DNA of 64,000 nt from an uncultured Clostridium sp. (GTDB taxonomy: Bacteria > Bacillota > Clostridia > TANB77 > CAG-508): contig CAMMTN010000001.1 in assembly GCA_946499885.1 (NCBI GenBank), positions 1 to 64,000 of the forward strand. Reading direction: 5' to 3'. The notes under the pieces are model-generated. The model saw nothing but the letters and a program-made list of their open reading frames with translations, had not been told where the DNA came from and ran no database searches. The translations under genes and the position numbers were made by a program. Below are positions 26,930 through 36,090 of the stretch, piece after piece (position 1 is the first letter of the stretch; every line of letters starts with the position of its first letter).

Positions 26930-27880
26930 TCAATTATAATTAACTATTTTTTCTATATATTCGTTGTCTTCTATCTTAGAAATAGCAAAGCATTTCTTTC
27001 CTAAATCTTTTAAAGATGCTCCTATATGATATAACTCTTTATTATCTATTACTATAAATCTATCATGGAATTTATTGGTATATGCTAATTTTAATACTGG
27101 GTATTGCTTATTAAATTTTTGAATATCCAATTTTCTTATATTGCTATTCTGTGTTGTTAATATTACTACTTCTACATTTTTATTTTTCTTTGACAACATT
27201 TTCAAAATATTATCATCTATGTAATTATCTATAATTAAAATTTTTTGTTTTGCTCTCTTTATAATATCTATAATTAAACTATATGCATCAAAAATTTGTC
27301 CATCAAAAAATATGCTTTGTTTGAATTCTATTTTTTCATTTTTTTGAAGTTCATCAAAAACTTTTTCGAATTTCTTTTCATGTTCTGTTAACATTTTATT
27401 TTGCTCTAATATTTTATATTCTATGTTTGTTAATCTTTTAAATACTGATCCATTTGTTGCTATAAATTTTCTCATTTCAACAAAAGCATTCATTATATTA
27501 ATACTTACTTGAATCGCTATATCATTCTTTAATAAGCCTGAAAGCATTGCTATTCCTTGTTCTGTAAATACATATGGTAAATATCTTCTGCCTCCATAGT
27601 TTTCTTTTTCCAAACTTGAGGTCGCAATTTGCGACCTCAAGTTTTCTGCTTCACTTTCATTCAATTTAAAGCAAAAATTTTCCGGAAATCTCTCAATGTT
27701 TCTTCTTACTGTTTCATTTATACGTTTAGTTGGATAGTGATATAACATAGCTACATCACTATCTAACATTACTTGTTTTCCTCTAATTGTATAAATTAAA
27801 TTTGTAATATTTTCTATTTCATATTTTACTACATTTACTTTTTCATTTATTAGTACGATATTATTGTTTTTTTCTTCCAT
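26930..27880 (-). CDS. ORF6N-domain protein with PLD-like C-terminus
   Basis: Residues of about 20-145 form an ORF6N domain (MLDSDVAMLYHYPTKRINE, RYLPYVFTEQGIAML), a putative DNA-binding module common in phages. About residues 180-316 form a second domain with ILIIDNYIDD and FHDRFIVID, which resembles a single phospholipase-D-like motif in which HxK is replaced by HDR. ATG 27880 has AGGAT upstream; a GTG at 27889 is the alternative. The pairing suggests a DNA-interacting defence or phage-derived protein. Function is inferred only. Confidence 0.8.
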   Translation of the reverse strand: MEEKNNNIVLINEKVNVVKYEIENITNLIYTIRGKQVMLDSDVAMLYHYPTKRINETVRRNIERFPENFCFKLNESEAENLRSQIATSSLEKENYGGRRYLPYVFTEQGIAMLSGLLKNDIAIQVSINIMNAFVEMRKFIATNGSVFKRLTNIEYKILEQNKMLTEHEKKFEKVFDELQKNEKIEFKQSIFFDGQIFDAYSLIIDIIKRAKQKILIIDNYIDDNILKMLSKKNKNVEVVILTTQNSNIRKLDIQKFNKQYPVLKLAYTNKFHDRFIVIDNKELYHIGASLKDLGKKCFAISKIEDNEYIEKIVNYN

Positions 27881-27961
27881 TAATATCACATCCTATTTTT
27901 TATTTATAATTATTTTAGAACGTTTGTTTGTATTTGTCAAGTACTTTTATTTTAATTTTTA

Positions 27962-28750
27962 TTAATATACGACTCCAATCACCACAAATCTTCCATCTTC
28001 TACATGATAAGAACATGTAACTAAAGTAATTAACCTATCTCCATATTTTACTTCTTTATTTGTATCATATAAGGATGCTTTTTTTGCATTTTCTATAAAA
28101 TTATTATAATCTTTTTCTGATTTTGCAGTTACAAAATTATAATACCTAAATACATTTTCTTCTGATTTCGAAAAAACTTTTGAATAAAAAGCTGAAAGAA
28201 TTTCAAATTTTAAATCTTCCTTTTCTGTTGTAAATCTAATGCTAGGATGTTTTTCATAAAATTCCTTATCTTTATATTTTAATAGATTATTAAACATTTG
28301 TCCGCTTACTAAATTATGACCATATATGAGCAAATTATCACTTGGAAGTTTTAAATCATAGTCTTTACTTAAAAATATAGAACCCTTCTCTGATTTTTCC
28401 TTTTTATAATTATGTGTTAAATAATATTCATCATCTTTACCTTGTAATACAGGATAGTTTATATTTGTTCCTTCTATTTCAATCCATCCTACAATATCTG
28501 AATTTTCCTCTTGTAACTTTTTTATTTTAATCATTCTCTCTGTTTCTTCACTTATAGCTATTGTATTTTCATTTTTGTTTGGTTCTATATTATTTTCCAT
28601 TATATCAATATCATTTAATAATTCACTTTCATCTTTTGCTTCTTTCTGAATTACTAAATATTTTACAAGATATATACAAGATAAAATAATAATAATTATT
28701 AAAATGCAATAAATTATATTATTTCTTAAATTTCTAGATTTTCCTTTCAT
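27962..28750 (-). CDS. srtB: Class B sortase
   Basis: Sortase B anchors secreted proteins to peptidoglycan. The protein has an N-terminal membrane span (about residues 9-31), then WIEIEGTNINYPVLQG, YLTHNY, IYGHNLVSGQMF with the catalytic His, and TLVTCSYHVEDGRFVV with the catalytic Cys and Arg. I choose ATG 28750 because GGAG lies seven bases upstream; a TTG at 28765 is possible. The gene downstream of the likely substrate (28852-29967) on the same strand supports a sortase-substrate pair. Confidence 0.92.
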   Translation of the reverse strand: MKGKSRNLRNNIIYCILIIIIILSCIYLVKYLVIQKEAKDESELLNDIDIMENNIEPNKNENTIAISEETERMIKIKKLQEENSDIVGWIEIEGTNINYPVLQGKDDEYYLTHNYKKEKSEKGSIFLSKDYDLKLPSDNLLIYGHNLVSGQMFNNLLKYKDKEFYEKHPSIRFTTEKEDLKFEILSAFYSKVFSKSEENVFRYYNFVTAKSEKDYNNFIENAKKASLYDTNKEVKYGDRLITLVTCSYHVEDGRFVVIGVVY

Positions 28751-28809
28751 GTATTTCTCCATCAAATCTTATAATTTACATATATAGATAATATATCTTT
28801 TATAACTCA

Positions 28810-28837
28810 AAAAAATAGACTACAATTGTCTATTCTT
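28810..28837 (-). terminator. Terminator after the sortase-substrate gene
   Basis: AATAGAC and GTCTATT pair around seven bases and are followed by a T run on the minus strand, just past the stop at 28852. Confidence 0.7.
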
Positions 28838-28851
28838 TTGATTCATTATTC

Positions 28852-29967
28852 TTATTTTAAATTCTTTTTTCTTATATATATAATTCCTGCTGTTGAAATT
28901 ATTATTGAAAGAATAGCTAAACTAAAATAACTTTCTACTCCTGTTTTTGGTACATCATCTTTTTCTGGTTCTGGCTTTGTTTCAGGTACTGTTTCTTCTA
29001 TTTTTTCTATTTTTACATATATTATTATATCTTTATCTAATTTTGTTTTAAAATCAAATTCATTTTTATAATCTTTATCTGTAAAATATCCTACTACTTC
29101 ATATCCATCTTCTATAGTAATATATTCATCTAATAGTTCTTTAGTTATAGTTTCACCTTCGTTAACAGTTATTCTATTAGTTTTTTCACCTTGAATTAAT
29201 GTTATAATTACTTTTTTAGCAGATTCATCTACATTTGGTGTTACTTTTTCTGGTATTATAGTTTCAGAAATAACTTTATCATTTTCATCTGTTAAAACAA
29301 CTTTATCACCTGCTATTACAACTTTATTTACTGTACTTTCTGTATTTGAAATTATAAATTCTGTAAGATAACCATTTTCAGCAGGACGTATTACATTTTC
29401 AGTAGAATCAGATGTTAAAGTACCATTCATTACTAATGTAGGAGTATTTTTTACTGATGTTCCTTGATCTATTTCTATACCATTATTTGCCACAGTACCG
29501 TTGTAGCCCAAATGTAAATCAATTATCTCAACATATCCTCCATTTACTAAAATTCCTCCATATCTAAAACCAGTAATACCAACATTATTTAAAATAACTT
29601 TTCCAGCTTCATAAGCTTGAACTCCATATTTTGGTCCATTATTTAAATCAATGTCTTTTAATGTTAATTTAGCATTTGAAGATGATGCTGTAAACATTGT
29701 TTGATTTCCTGATGTAGATGTCCACTCTGTTGAACCTGCTATTGTATATCCATTACCATCTATTGTAAGTTCTTTTGTTACAGTTATTGGTTTAGTTATT
29801 GTAATGTTATTTTGAATTTCTATGGTGCTACCTGATTCTGCACTTTGAATAGCATTATTTAAAGTTTCCTCATTAGTTGCTGTTGCTGCTTTACAAATAT
29901 TTGGCAAGATTAGTAACATTGCAAAAGCTAAAAATAAAATAATTATTAAATTTATTATTTTTTTCAT
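28852..29967 (-). CDS. Beta-helix cell-wall protein, likely sortase substrate
   Basis: The 371-residue protein has a signal peptide (about residues 1-27, ending KAA), a pectate-lyase-like parallel beta-helix of about residues 30-200, a region with KVIITLIQGEKTN and a Listeria-Bacteroides-like beta-grasp repeat (about 260-325, DGYEVVGYFTDKDY), and a C-terminal sorting signal: VPKTG, a hydrophobic span and RKKNLK. It is a wall-anchored adhesin or polysaccharide-binding protein. The VPKTG motif is a variant of LPxTG; the adjacent srtB is the natural candidate anchor. ATG 29967 follows AGGAGG. Confidence 0.8.
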   Translation of the reverse strand: MKKIINLIIILFLAFAMLLILPNICKAATATNEETLNNAIQSAESGSTIEIQNNITITKPITVTKELTIDGNGYTIAGSTEWTSTSGNQTMFTASSSNAKLTLKDIDLNNGPKYGVQAYEAGKVILNNVGITGFRYGGILVNGGYVEIIDLHLGYNGTVANNGIEIDQGTSVKNTPTLVMNGTLTSDSTENVIRPAENGYLTEFIISNTESTVNKVVIAGDKVVLTDENDKVISETIIPEKVTPNVDESAKKVIITLIQGEKTNRITVNEGETITKELLDEYITIEDGYEVVGYFTDKDYKNEFDFKTKLDKDIIIYVKIEKIEETVPETKPEPEKDDVPKTGVESYFSLAILSIIISTAGIIYIRKKNLK

Positions 29968-30065
29968 TTTGACCTCCTAAATTTAAATTATTCTATTTTT
30001 ATTCTTTTCTGTTTTTTATTTTTTATTTATGAAATTTTTTACATTTTATATAAAATTAGACAAGA

Positions 30066-30100
30066 AAAAGAACTTTAAGGAACGTCCCTAAAGTTCATCG
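30066..30100 (-). terminator. Terminator after ppdK with a GGGACG loop
   Basis: GAACTTTA and TAAAGTTC pair around GGGACGTTCC (minus strand), followed by a T run. The GGGACGT loop resembles the core of the GGGGACGTAC repeats. Confidence 0.7.
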
Positions 30101-30122
30101 AGCCATTACTGTGTTAAATGTT

Positions 30123-32744
30123 TTATCTTGGATATTTTATTGCTGCTTGTGCTGCTGCTAAGCGTGCTATTGGAACTCTAAATGGTGAGCAAGATACATA
30201 AGTTAATCCAATTCTATGGCAGTATTCTACTGATGCCGGATTTCCTCCATGCTCTCCACATATTCCAAGCTCTATATCTGGTCTTGTTTGTCTTCCTAAT
30301 TTTGAAGCCATTTCTACTAATTGTCCAACTCCTTCTTCATCCACTCTTGCAAATGGATCAAAATCGTAGATGTTCTTAGTATAATATTCTCCTAAGAATT
30401 TTCCCGCATCATCACGGCTAAATCCAAATGTCATTTGTGTTAAATCATTTGTACCAAATGAGAAAAACTCAGCTTCTTTTGCAATTTTATCTGCTATTAA
30501 TGCAGCTCTTGGAATTTCTATCATAGTTCCAACCATATATTTTAAATCAATATTTTCTTGTTCTAACATTTCGTTAGCTGTTTTTGTAATTATATTTTTT
30601 ACATATACAAGCTCTTTATAATCCCCAACAAGTGGTATCATTATTTCTGGTTTAACATCTATTCCTTCTTTTTTTACATTTATAGCAGCTCCTATGATTG
30701 CTTTGGTTTGCATTACTCCAATTTCAGGATATGTTACATCTAATCTACATCCTCTATGTCCCATCATTGGGTTAAATTCATGTAAATTTGTAACTACATT
30801 TTTAAGTTCCTCAAATGTCATATTCATATCTTTTGCTAAAGCTTCTATTTCTTCATCTGTATGTGGTAAGAACTCATGAAGAGGTGGATCTAGTAATCTT
30901 ATAGTTACTGGAAGACCTTTCATTTCTCTAAACAAGCCTTCAAAATCTCCTCTTTGCATTGGAAGTATTTTTTCTAAAGCTTTTTCTCTTTGCTCTTTTG
31001 TTTTAGATACTATCATTTCTCTTATTGCTGCAATTCTTTCTGGAGCGAAGAACATATGCTCTGTTCTACATAAACCTATTCCTTGCGCTCCAAACTCATA
31101 TGCTTGTTTTGCATCTTTTGGAGTATCAGCATTTGTTCTTACTTCCATTTGTCTATATCTATCAGCCCATTCCATAAATTTTGCAAAGTTTCCTGAAACA
31201 GTTGCTTCAACTGTGTCTATTTTTTCTCCATATACATTTCCAGTTGTTCCATCTAGTGAAATCCAATCTCCTTCATGGTATGTGTTACCATTTACGGTGA
31301 AGGTTCTTTCTTCTTCATTTACAACTATATCTGAACATCCTGAAACACAACAAGTTCCCATTCCACGTGCTACAACTGCTGCATGTGAAGTCATTCCACC
31401 TCTAACTGTAAGAATACCATGACATACTGTCATTCCATCTATATCTTCTGGAGATGTTTCAAGCCTTACTAATATTAAATCCTTTTCTCCATTATTATAT
31501 TTTTCTAGTGCATCTTCAGCTGTAAATACAACTTTTCCTGTTGCAGCTCCTGGAGATGCTGCTAAACCTTTTGCAATTACTTTTGCTTCTTTTAATTTTT
31601 CTTGGTCAAAATTTGGATGCAATAACTGGTCTAATTGATTTGGTTCAACTCTTAAAACAGCTTCTTTTTCTGTTATCATTCCTTCATTTACTAAATCAAC
31701 TGCAATTTGAAGTGCTGCAGTTGCTGTTCTTTTTCCATTTCTTGTTTGAAGGAAATATAGTTTTCCATTTTCTATTGTAAATTCCATATCTTGCATATCT
31801 TTATAATGTTTTTCAATCATTGTAGCATACATTACAAAATCTTGATATGCTTCCATATCAGTTTCTTTTAAAGTTTCTATTGGAAGTGGTGTACGAATTC
31901 CTGCAACAACATCTTCACCTTGTGCATTCATTAAGTATTCACCAAATATTTTATTTTCACCTGTTGCTGGATTACGAGAAAATGCAACACCTGTTCCGCA
32001 ATCTTCTCCCATATTTCCAAATACCATCTCTTGAACATTAACTGCTGTTCCCCAACTACTTGGTATATCATTTAAGCGTCTATATGTTATAGCTCTTGGG
32101 TTATTCCATGATCTAAATACAGCAGTAACAGCTTCAATTAATTGTTCTTCTGGATTTATTGGAAACTCTGAACCATGCTCTTTTAAATATATTCCTTTAA
32201 ATGCTTCTACTAATTCCTTTAAGTCTTCTGCTGTAAGCTCAGTATCTAATTTAACTCCTCTTTTTTGTTTCATTTTGTCAATTTCTTCTTCGAATAGTGT
32301 TTTTGGTATTTCCATTACAACATCACTAAACATTTGAATAAATCTTCTATAACTATCGTAAGCAAATCTTTCATTCTTCTTTGCCATTGCTTCTACAACT
32401 TCTTGATTTAAACCCAAGTTTAAAATTGTATCCATCATTCCAGGCATTGATGCTCTTGCTCCTGAACGAACGGAAACAAGAAGTGGATTTTCTGAATTTC
32501 CAAACTTTTTACCAGTAATATTTTCAAGTTCTCTTAAACTATTAAAAATTTGCGATTTTACTGTATCTGATACAGTTTCGTCATTATCATAATATTCAAT
32601 ACAAGCCTCTGTTGTTATTGTAAATCCTTGTGGAATCGGAAGACCTAAATTTGTCATTTCCGCCAAATTTGCACCTTTTCCTCCAAGTAATTCACGCATT
32701 GAAGCATTTCCTTCTTTAAATAAATATACATACTTTTTATCCAT
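30123..32744 (-). CDS. ppdK: Pyruvate, phosphate dikinase
   Basis: PPDK interconverts pyruvate, ATP and phosphate with PEP, AMP and PPi, and is used in glycolysis of many anaerobic Clostridia. The 873-residue protein has the ATP-grasp domain (FKEGNASMRELLGGKGANLAEM at the start), the phosphohistidine domain with GGMTSHAAVVARGMG near residue 455, and the C-terminal PEP/pyruvate barrel ending with CGEHGGNPASVEY. All catalytic blocks are present. ATG 32744 follows AGGGAGG. The regulatory protein PDRP is not adjacent. Confidence 0.97.
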   Translation of the reverse strand: MDKKYVYLFKEGNASMRELLGGKGANLAEMTNLGLPIPQGFTITTEACIEYYDNDETVSDTVKSQIFNSLRELENITGKKFGNSENPLLVSVRSGARASMPGMMDTILNLGLNQEVVEAMAKKNERFAYDSYRRFIQMFSDVVMEIPKTLFEEEIDKMKQKRGVKLDTELTAEDLKELVEAFKGIYLKEHGSEFPINPEEQLIEAVTAVFRSWNNPRAITYRRLNDIPSSWGTAVNVQEMVFGNMGEDCGTGVAFSRNPATGENKIFGEYLMNAQGEDVVAGIRTPLPIETLKETDMEAYQDFVMYATMIEKHYKDMQDMEFTIENGKLYFLQTRNGKRTATAALQIAVDLVNEGMITEKEAVLRVEPNQLDQLLHPNFDQEKLKEAKVIAKGLAASPGAATGKVVFTAEDALEKYNNGEKDLILVRLETSPEDIDGMTVCHGILTVRGGMTSHAAVVARGMGTCCVSGCSDIVVNEEERTFTVNGNTYHEGDWISLDGTTGNVYGEKIDTVEATVSGNFAKFMEWADRYRQMEVRTNADTPKDAKQAYEFGAQGIGLCRTEHMFFAPERIAAIREMIVSKTKEQREKALEKILPMQRGDFEGLFREMKGLPVTIRLLDPPLHEFLPHTDEEIEALAKDMNMTFEELKNVVTNLHEFNPMMGHRGCRLDVTYPEIGVMQTKAIIGAAINVKKEGIDVKPEIMIPLVGDYKELVYVKNIITKTANEMLEQENIDLKYMVGTMIEIPRAALIADKIAKEAEFFSFGTNDLTQMTFGFSRDDAGKFLGEYYTKNIYDFDPFARVDEEGVGQLVEMASKLGRQTRPDIELGICGEHGGNPASVEYCHRIGLTYVSCSPFRVPIARLAAAQAAIKYPR

Positions 32745-32874
32745 AATGTTCCTCCCTATTTTTCATATCTTTTGTCAATTTTTATTTTTTATTCATATTT
32801 TAAATAATTATATATATAATTATTTAAAATGTAAATATAAATTTAAAATAAAATTTAATAATTAGTAACTTAAT

Positions 32875-33037
32875 GTTACTGTTCAGCGTAAAAACAAATA
32901 TAAATACATCCGTCGCATCTTAGTCGGCAATGTACATTTTCTATCTCCAAGTATTCGAAAGAAAAGTACAATGCCGTTCGTAGCAACTAGTAGAAATATT
33001 AATAAGTATGAAATTATTACTAGAACTGAACAGTAAC
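32875..33037. repeat. Inverted repeat enclosing a GC-richer palindromic element
   Basis: GTTACTGTTCAG (32875-32886) and its exact complement CTGAACAGTAAC (33026-33037) bracket a reverse-orientation copy (32907-32990) of the element at 13782-13862. The 163-bp unit looks like a MITE built around, or carrying, the inner palindrome. It fills most of the gap upstream of ppdK. Confidence 0.75.
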
Positions 33038-33144
33038 AACTCAATATTACAATTTTATATAATCAAATTCTTGATATTTTTCTTGTATTAGAAGGAGAGA
33101 AAGCACCGCTTCCTCTCTTTCATCAATCAAAATGCTATTTGTTG

Positions 33145-33303
33145 TTATGTCTTATTCCTTACCTTTTTTGGTTTTCTGTGCCCTTCATTAGACTTTGCAG
33201 CCTTTGGGCTCACATTGTCGTATGGAACACGAGTTCCATAATCAAATAGTAAACCTTTGATGTTTTTTGCCTTTGACCGCCTTTGCTGTCTGTTGCATTG
33301 CAT
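33145..33303 (-). CDS. Small basic hypothetical protein with an in-frame CGG
   Basis: This 52-residue frame starts at ATG 33303 after GAAGGGAG and reads GLLFDYGTRVPYDN, SPKAAKSNEG and a basic tail. It is GC-richer than the neighbouring genes. Codon 9 (33277-33279) is CGG within QQRRSKAK; skipping its C does not lead to a better frame. I do not recognise the family. It could be an acquired gene. It sits alone between ppdK and the DHHW gene in a region otherwise without genes. Confidence 0.45.
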   Translation of the reverse strand: MQCNRQQRRSKAKNIKGLLFDYGTRVPYDNVSPKAAKSNEGHRKPKKVRNKT

Positions 33304-33394
33304 TTAGATTGCTCCCTTCACATTTTTTTACACTTTATAGTGTAGAAACATATTATATACCTTTGTTAAACTGTTGTCAAAGTGCATTTTTGTC

Positions 33395-34528
33395 TTATTT
33401 TATTTTCTTTAAATTTGTATCTTGCACAAAAGTTGAAACATTATATAAAAATAGTACATCTGTAATTCCATTTTCTTTTGCATATTCTACATAATCGAAA
33501 TTAGTATATCTAGGATCTAAGAAATGAACTTCACTATAATCTTGGCATAAGAACTGTGACATTATATGTGCATAAGAATCCTTTATAACGAGCAATTTCT
33601 TATCATTATTTACATTTGTTTTTATAATTGCTCTACTGTTATTTCCATTTAAGAAATATGAATATTTGTCCTTTCCTTTTAAATATTCTTCATTAAAAAT
33701 ACTATTTGTAGTTTGTTTATCATATATTGCTTCTTTAATATTTGTATTATTTTCATTTTTATATACAAATAACTCATCTGGTTGCTGATTTAATAATTGT
33801 GCTTTCGAGTCAAATGTTCCTAAAAAATCATTTGAGACAGTAACTCTATTAAAGTTGTCTATTTCCTTTATTGTTATATTTGCAACTTTACAATATTCCC
33901 TATATATTATATATGCTCCGTCACTATTTATATGGTGATCGGTTTTAAAATACAACTGCTTATTCTTGTTTTCTGTTTTTAAGCTTTCTATAACATTTAT
34001 ATTATTTGTATTTTCTGTTTTGCTATAAATTTGATTAATAATTTCTTCTTGATTTGGTACTTCCACGTTGTTTGGAAGTTTATCTCTGTTTATATAAATA
34101 GAATTTGGTACTAGAACAAAATATGTAGGTATATTTTGTTCTTTCATTTTGTTTGCAAAATCTGATATTATCTTTGCATTAGTATTTGCATTTTCTTTTT
34201 CCTTATCATTATATTCAAACTTTTCAAATAAATATCCATCTTTACCTATATACACTCCATTATTTTCTTTCTTGCCCATTACATCTATTTCCCACCAAGA
34301 ATTAAGTTTTAGATAGAAATTTCTAAATGCAAAATGGTCATTTATATAATCATTCACACCATTTAAATAATCACCATTTACAAAACTTTCAAAAGAAAAT
34401 CTAGGAATAGTTGCAAGCATTCTATTTTCTTCTTCTGAAAAAACTTGCTTTGGCCATATAAAATTTATTATCACAATTACAACCCAAACAGTCATAAATA
34501 TTGCAAAAAATATTTTGTTCTTCATCAT
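33395..34528 (-). CDS. DHHW-family protein, O-acylation partner
   Basis: The 377-residue protein has one N-terminal membrane span (about residues 5-23) and an extracellular SGNH-like domain related to AlgX/AlgJ. The family motif appears as KTDHHINSDGAY near residue 195; VIKDSYAHIM near residue 315 carries the likely Ser. Such proteins act with an MBOAT acyltransferase to acylate extracellular polymers, and the MBOAT gene is directly upstream. The start is ATG 34528 or the next ATG, after AGGAG. Confidence 0.85.
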   Translation of the reverse strand: MMKNKIFFAIFMTVWVVIVIINFIWPKQVFSEEENRMLATIPRFSFESFVNGDYLNGVNDYINDHFAFRNFYLKLNSWWEIDVMGKKENNGVYIGKDGYLFEKFEYNDKEKENANTNAKIISDFANKMKEQNIPTYFVLVPNSIYINRDKLPNNVEVPNQEEIINQIYSKTENTNNINVIESLKTENKNKQLYFKTDHHINSDGAYIIYREYCKVANITIKEIDNFNRVTVSNDFLGTFDSKAQLLNQQPDELFVYKNENNTNIKEAIYDKQTTNSIFNEEYLKGKDKYSYFLNGNNSRAIIKTNVNNDKKLLVIKDSYAHIMSQFLCQDYSEVHFLDPRYTNFDYVEYAKENGITDVLFLYNVSTFVQDTNLKKIK

Positions 34529-34544
34529 CTTCTCCTCTTTTAAA

Positions 34545-34652
34545 TTAAGCCAATGGGGACGTACTTATTTGGCTCATTTTATTGTAGTTTATAATTTTAT
34601 TTTAAAATATTATTTTTTCAGCCAAATAAGTACGTCCCCATTGGCTTAATTT
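34545..34652. repeat. GGGGACGTAC inverted pair, copy 3
   Basis: The arms at 34545-34574 and 34620-34652 are inverted copies starting TTAAGCCAATGGGGACGTAC. They lie between the MBOAT and DHHW genes. The inner bases differ from copies 1 and 2 but pair between the two arms, so the pairing is kept while the sequence changes. Confidence 0.8.
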
Positions 34653-36069
34653 AAAATCTAAAATATAAGAATGGATTAAAGCTATTGTTTACTAAGCTTG
34701 CTGTACATACTATTACAATTAATACACAAGCAATGCTTCTTATTGTTCCAAATATAATTTCTCTTTTCTTGTTATTTGTATTATTTATAAATTTCTCTCT
34801 TAATTTCGTAAATGGTATGCTACAAATAATCCCCACAATAATAATTATTATATAATTTTTCAAATAATATATTGCCTCTGGATTTGCAAAGTTTACTCCA
34901 TTTAAATTAAACATTGTGCCTAAATATGTTCCAATCTTACCTAAGTCTTCGAATGCAAATATTACCCAGCTTATTAGCACAAGCAATATGGTATATATAT
35001 GTCCAAATATTTTTGGTATTTTTTCTAATACTTTTAGCATGAAGAGTTTCTCTATTATTAATATTACTCCAAAATAAACTCCCCATAGTACAAAGTTCCA
35101 TGATGCCCCATGCCAAGCACCCGTTAATGCCCATACTATCAAAATATTTCTAATTTGTTTTGGAAATCCTTTTCTGTTCCCTCCAAGTGGTATATAGATA
35201 TAATCTCTAAACCAACTACTTAATGTTATATGCCATCTTCTCCAAAACTCTGTTATGCTTTTACTTATATATGGATAGTTAAAGTTTTCATCAAAGTCCA
35301 TACCAAATATTTTTGCGAGTCCAATTGCCATGTCTGAATATCCGCTAAAGTCAAAGTATATTTGAAGTGCAAATGATATTATCCCAATCCACGACAAAAG
35401 AACTGTCATTTCGCCATAAGCTCCTGTTTCTATTACATTCCACAATGCACCTACATTATTTGCAATTAATACTTTCTTTCCAAGTCCTACAATAAATCTT
35501 CTCATTCCCAAAGAAAAATTGTCTAAGCTAATTTTTTTATCAACCAATTCTTCATCAACTGTTTCATATCTTACTATAGGTCCTGCAATAATTTGAGGGA
35601 ATAATGTTGTATATGTTAAATAATTATAGAAACTCTTTTCACATACAACAGTCCCTCTATATACATCAATTATATATGATAATGATTGAAAAGTATTAAA
35701 TGATACCCCTATAGGTAGAGGTATATTTAATAGAGGAATATTAAGCCCAGTTACTCCATTTATGCTGGAAATTATAAAGTCCGCATACTTGAAGAAAAAT
35801 AAAATTAATAAATTTACTCCAACATCAATCCATAAATATATTCGTTTTTTCTTTTTATCTTCCCAATATTTGTTTATTTTATTTCCACACCAAAAATCCA
35901 TCACCGCTAAAAGTAACATTATTGGAATATATCTAATTTCTCCCCAAGCAAAGAATATAAAACTTGCTATAATCATTACTAGGTTTTTTAGTTTTCTTGG
36001 TACTATGAAATATATAAGTAACATTATTGGCAAAAAAATGTATAAAAATACTACACTGCTAAATACCAT
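34651..36069 (-). CDS. MBOAT-family O-acyltransferase
   Basis: This 472-residue polytopic membrane protein has about ten spans. The MBOAT core is visible: DFSGYSDMAIGLAK, WRRWHITLSSWFRDY, PLGGNRKG and the catalytic His in TGAWHGASWNF. It resembles AlgI/DltB-type enzymes that move acyl groups across the membrane to polymers such as alginate, teichoic acids or peptidoglycan. The neighbours (DHHW, SGNH hydrolase, RsiV/SigV) point to envelope O-acetylation. ATG 36069 follows AAAGGAG. Confidence 0.93.
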   Translation of the reverse strand: MVFSSVVFLYIFLPIMLLIYFIVPRKLKNLVMIIASFIFFAWGEIRYIPIMLLLAVMDFWCGNKINKYWEDKKKKRIYLWIDVGVNLLILFFFKYADFIISSINGVTGLNIPLLNIPLPIGVSFNTFQSLSYIIDVYRGTVVCEKSFYNYLTYTTLFPQIIAGPIVRYETVDEELVDKKISLDNFSLGMRRFIVGLGKKVLIANNVGALWNVIETGAYGEMTVLLSWIGIISFALQIYFDFSGYSDMAIGLAKIFGMDFDENFNYPYISKSITEFWRRWHITLSSWFRDYIYIPLGGNRKGFPKQIRNILIVWALTGAWHGASWNFVLWGVYFGVILIIEKLFMLKVLEKIPKIFGHIYTILLVLISWVIFAFEDLGKIGTYLGTMFNLNGVNFANPEAIYYLKNYIIIIIVGIICSIPFTKLREKFINNTNNKKREIIFGTIRSIACVLIVIVCTASLVNNSFNPFLYFRF

Positions 36070-36090
36070 TTTGTTTCTCCTTTTGTTTAA

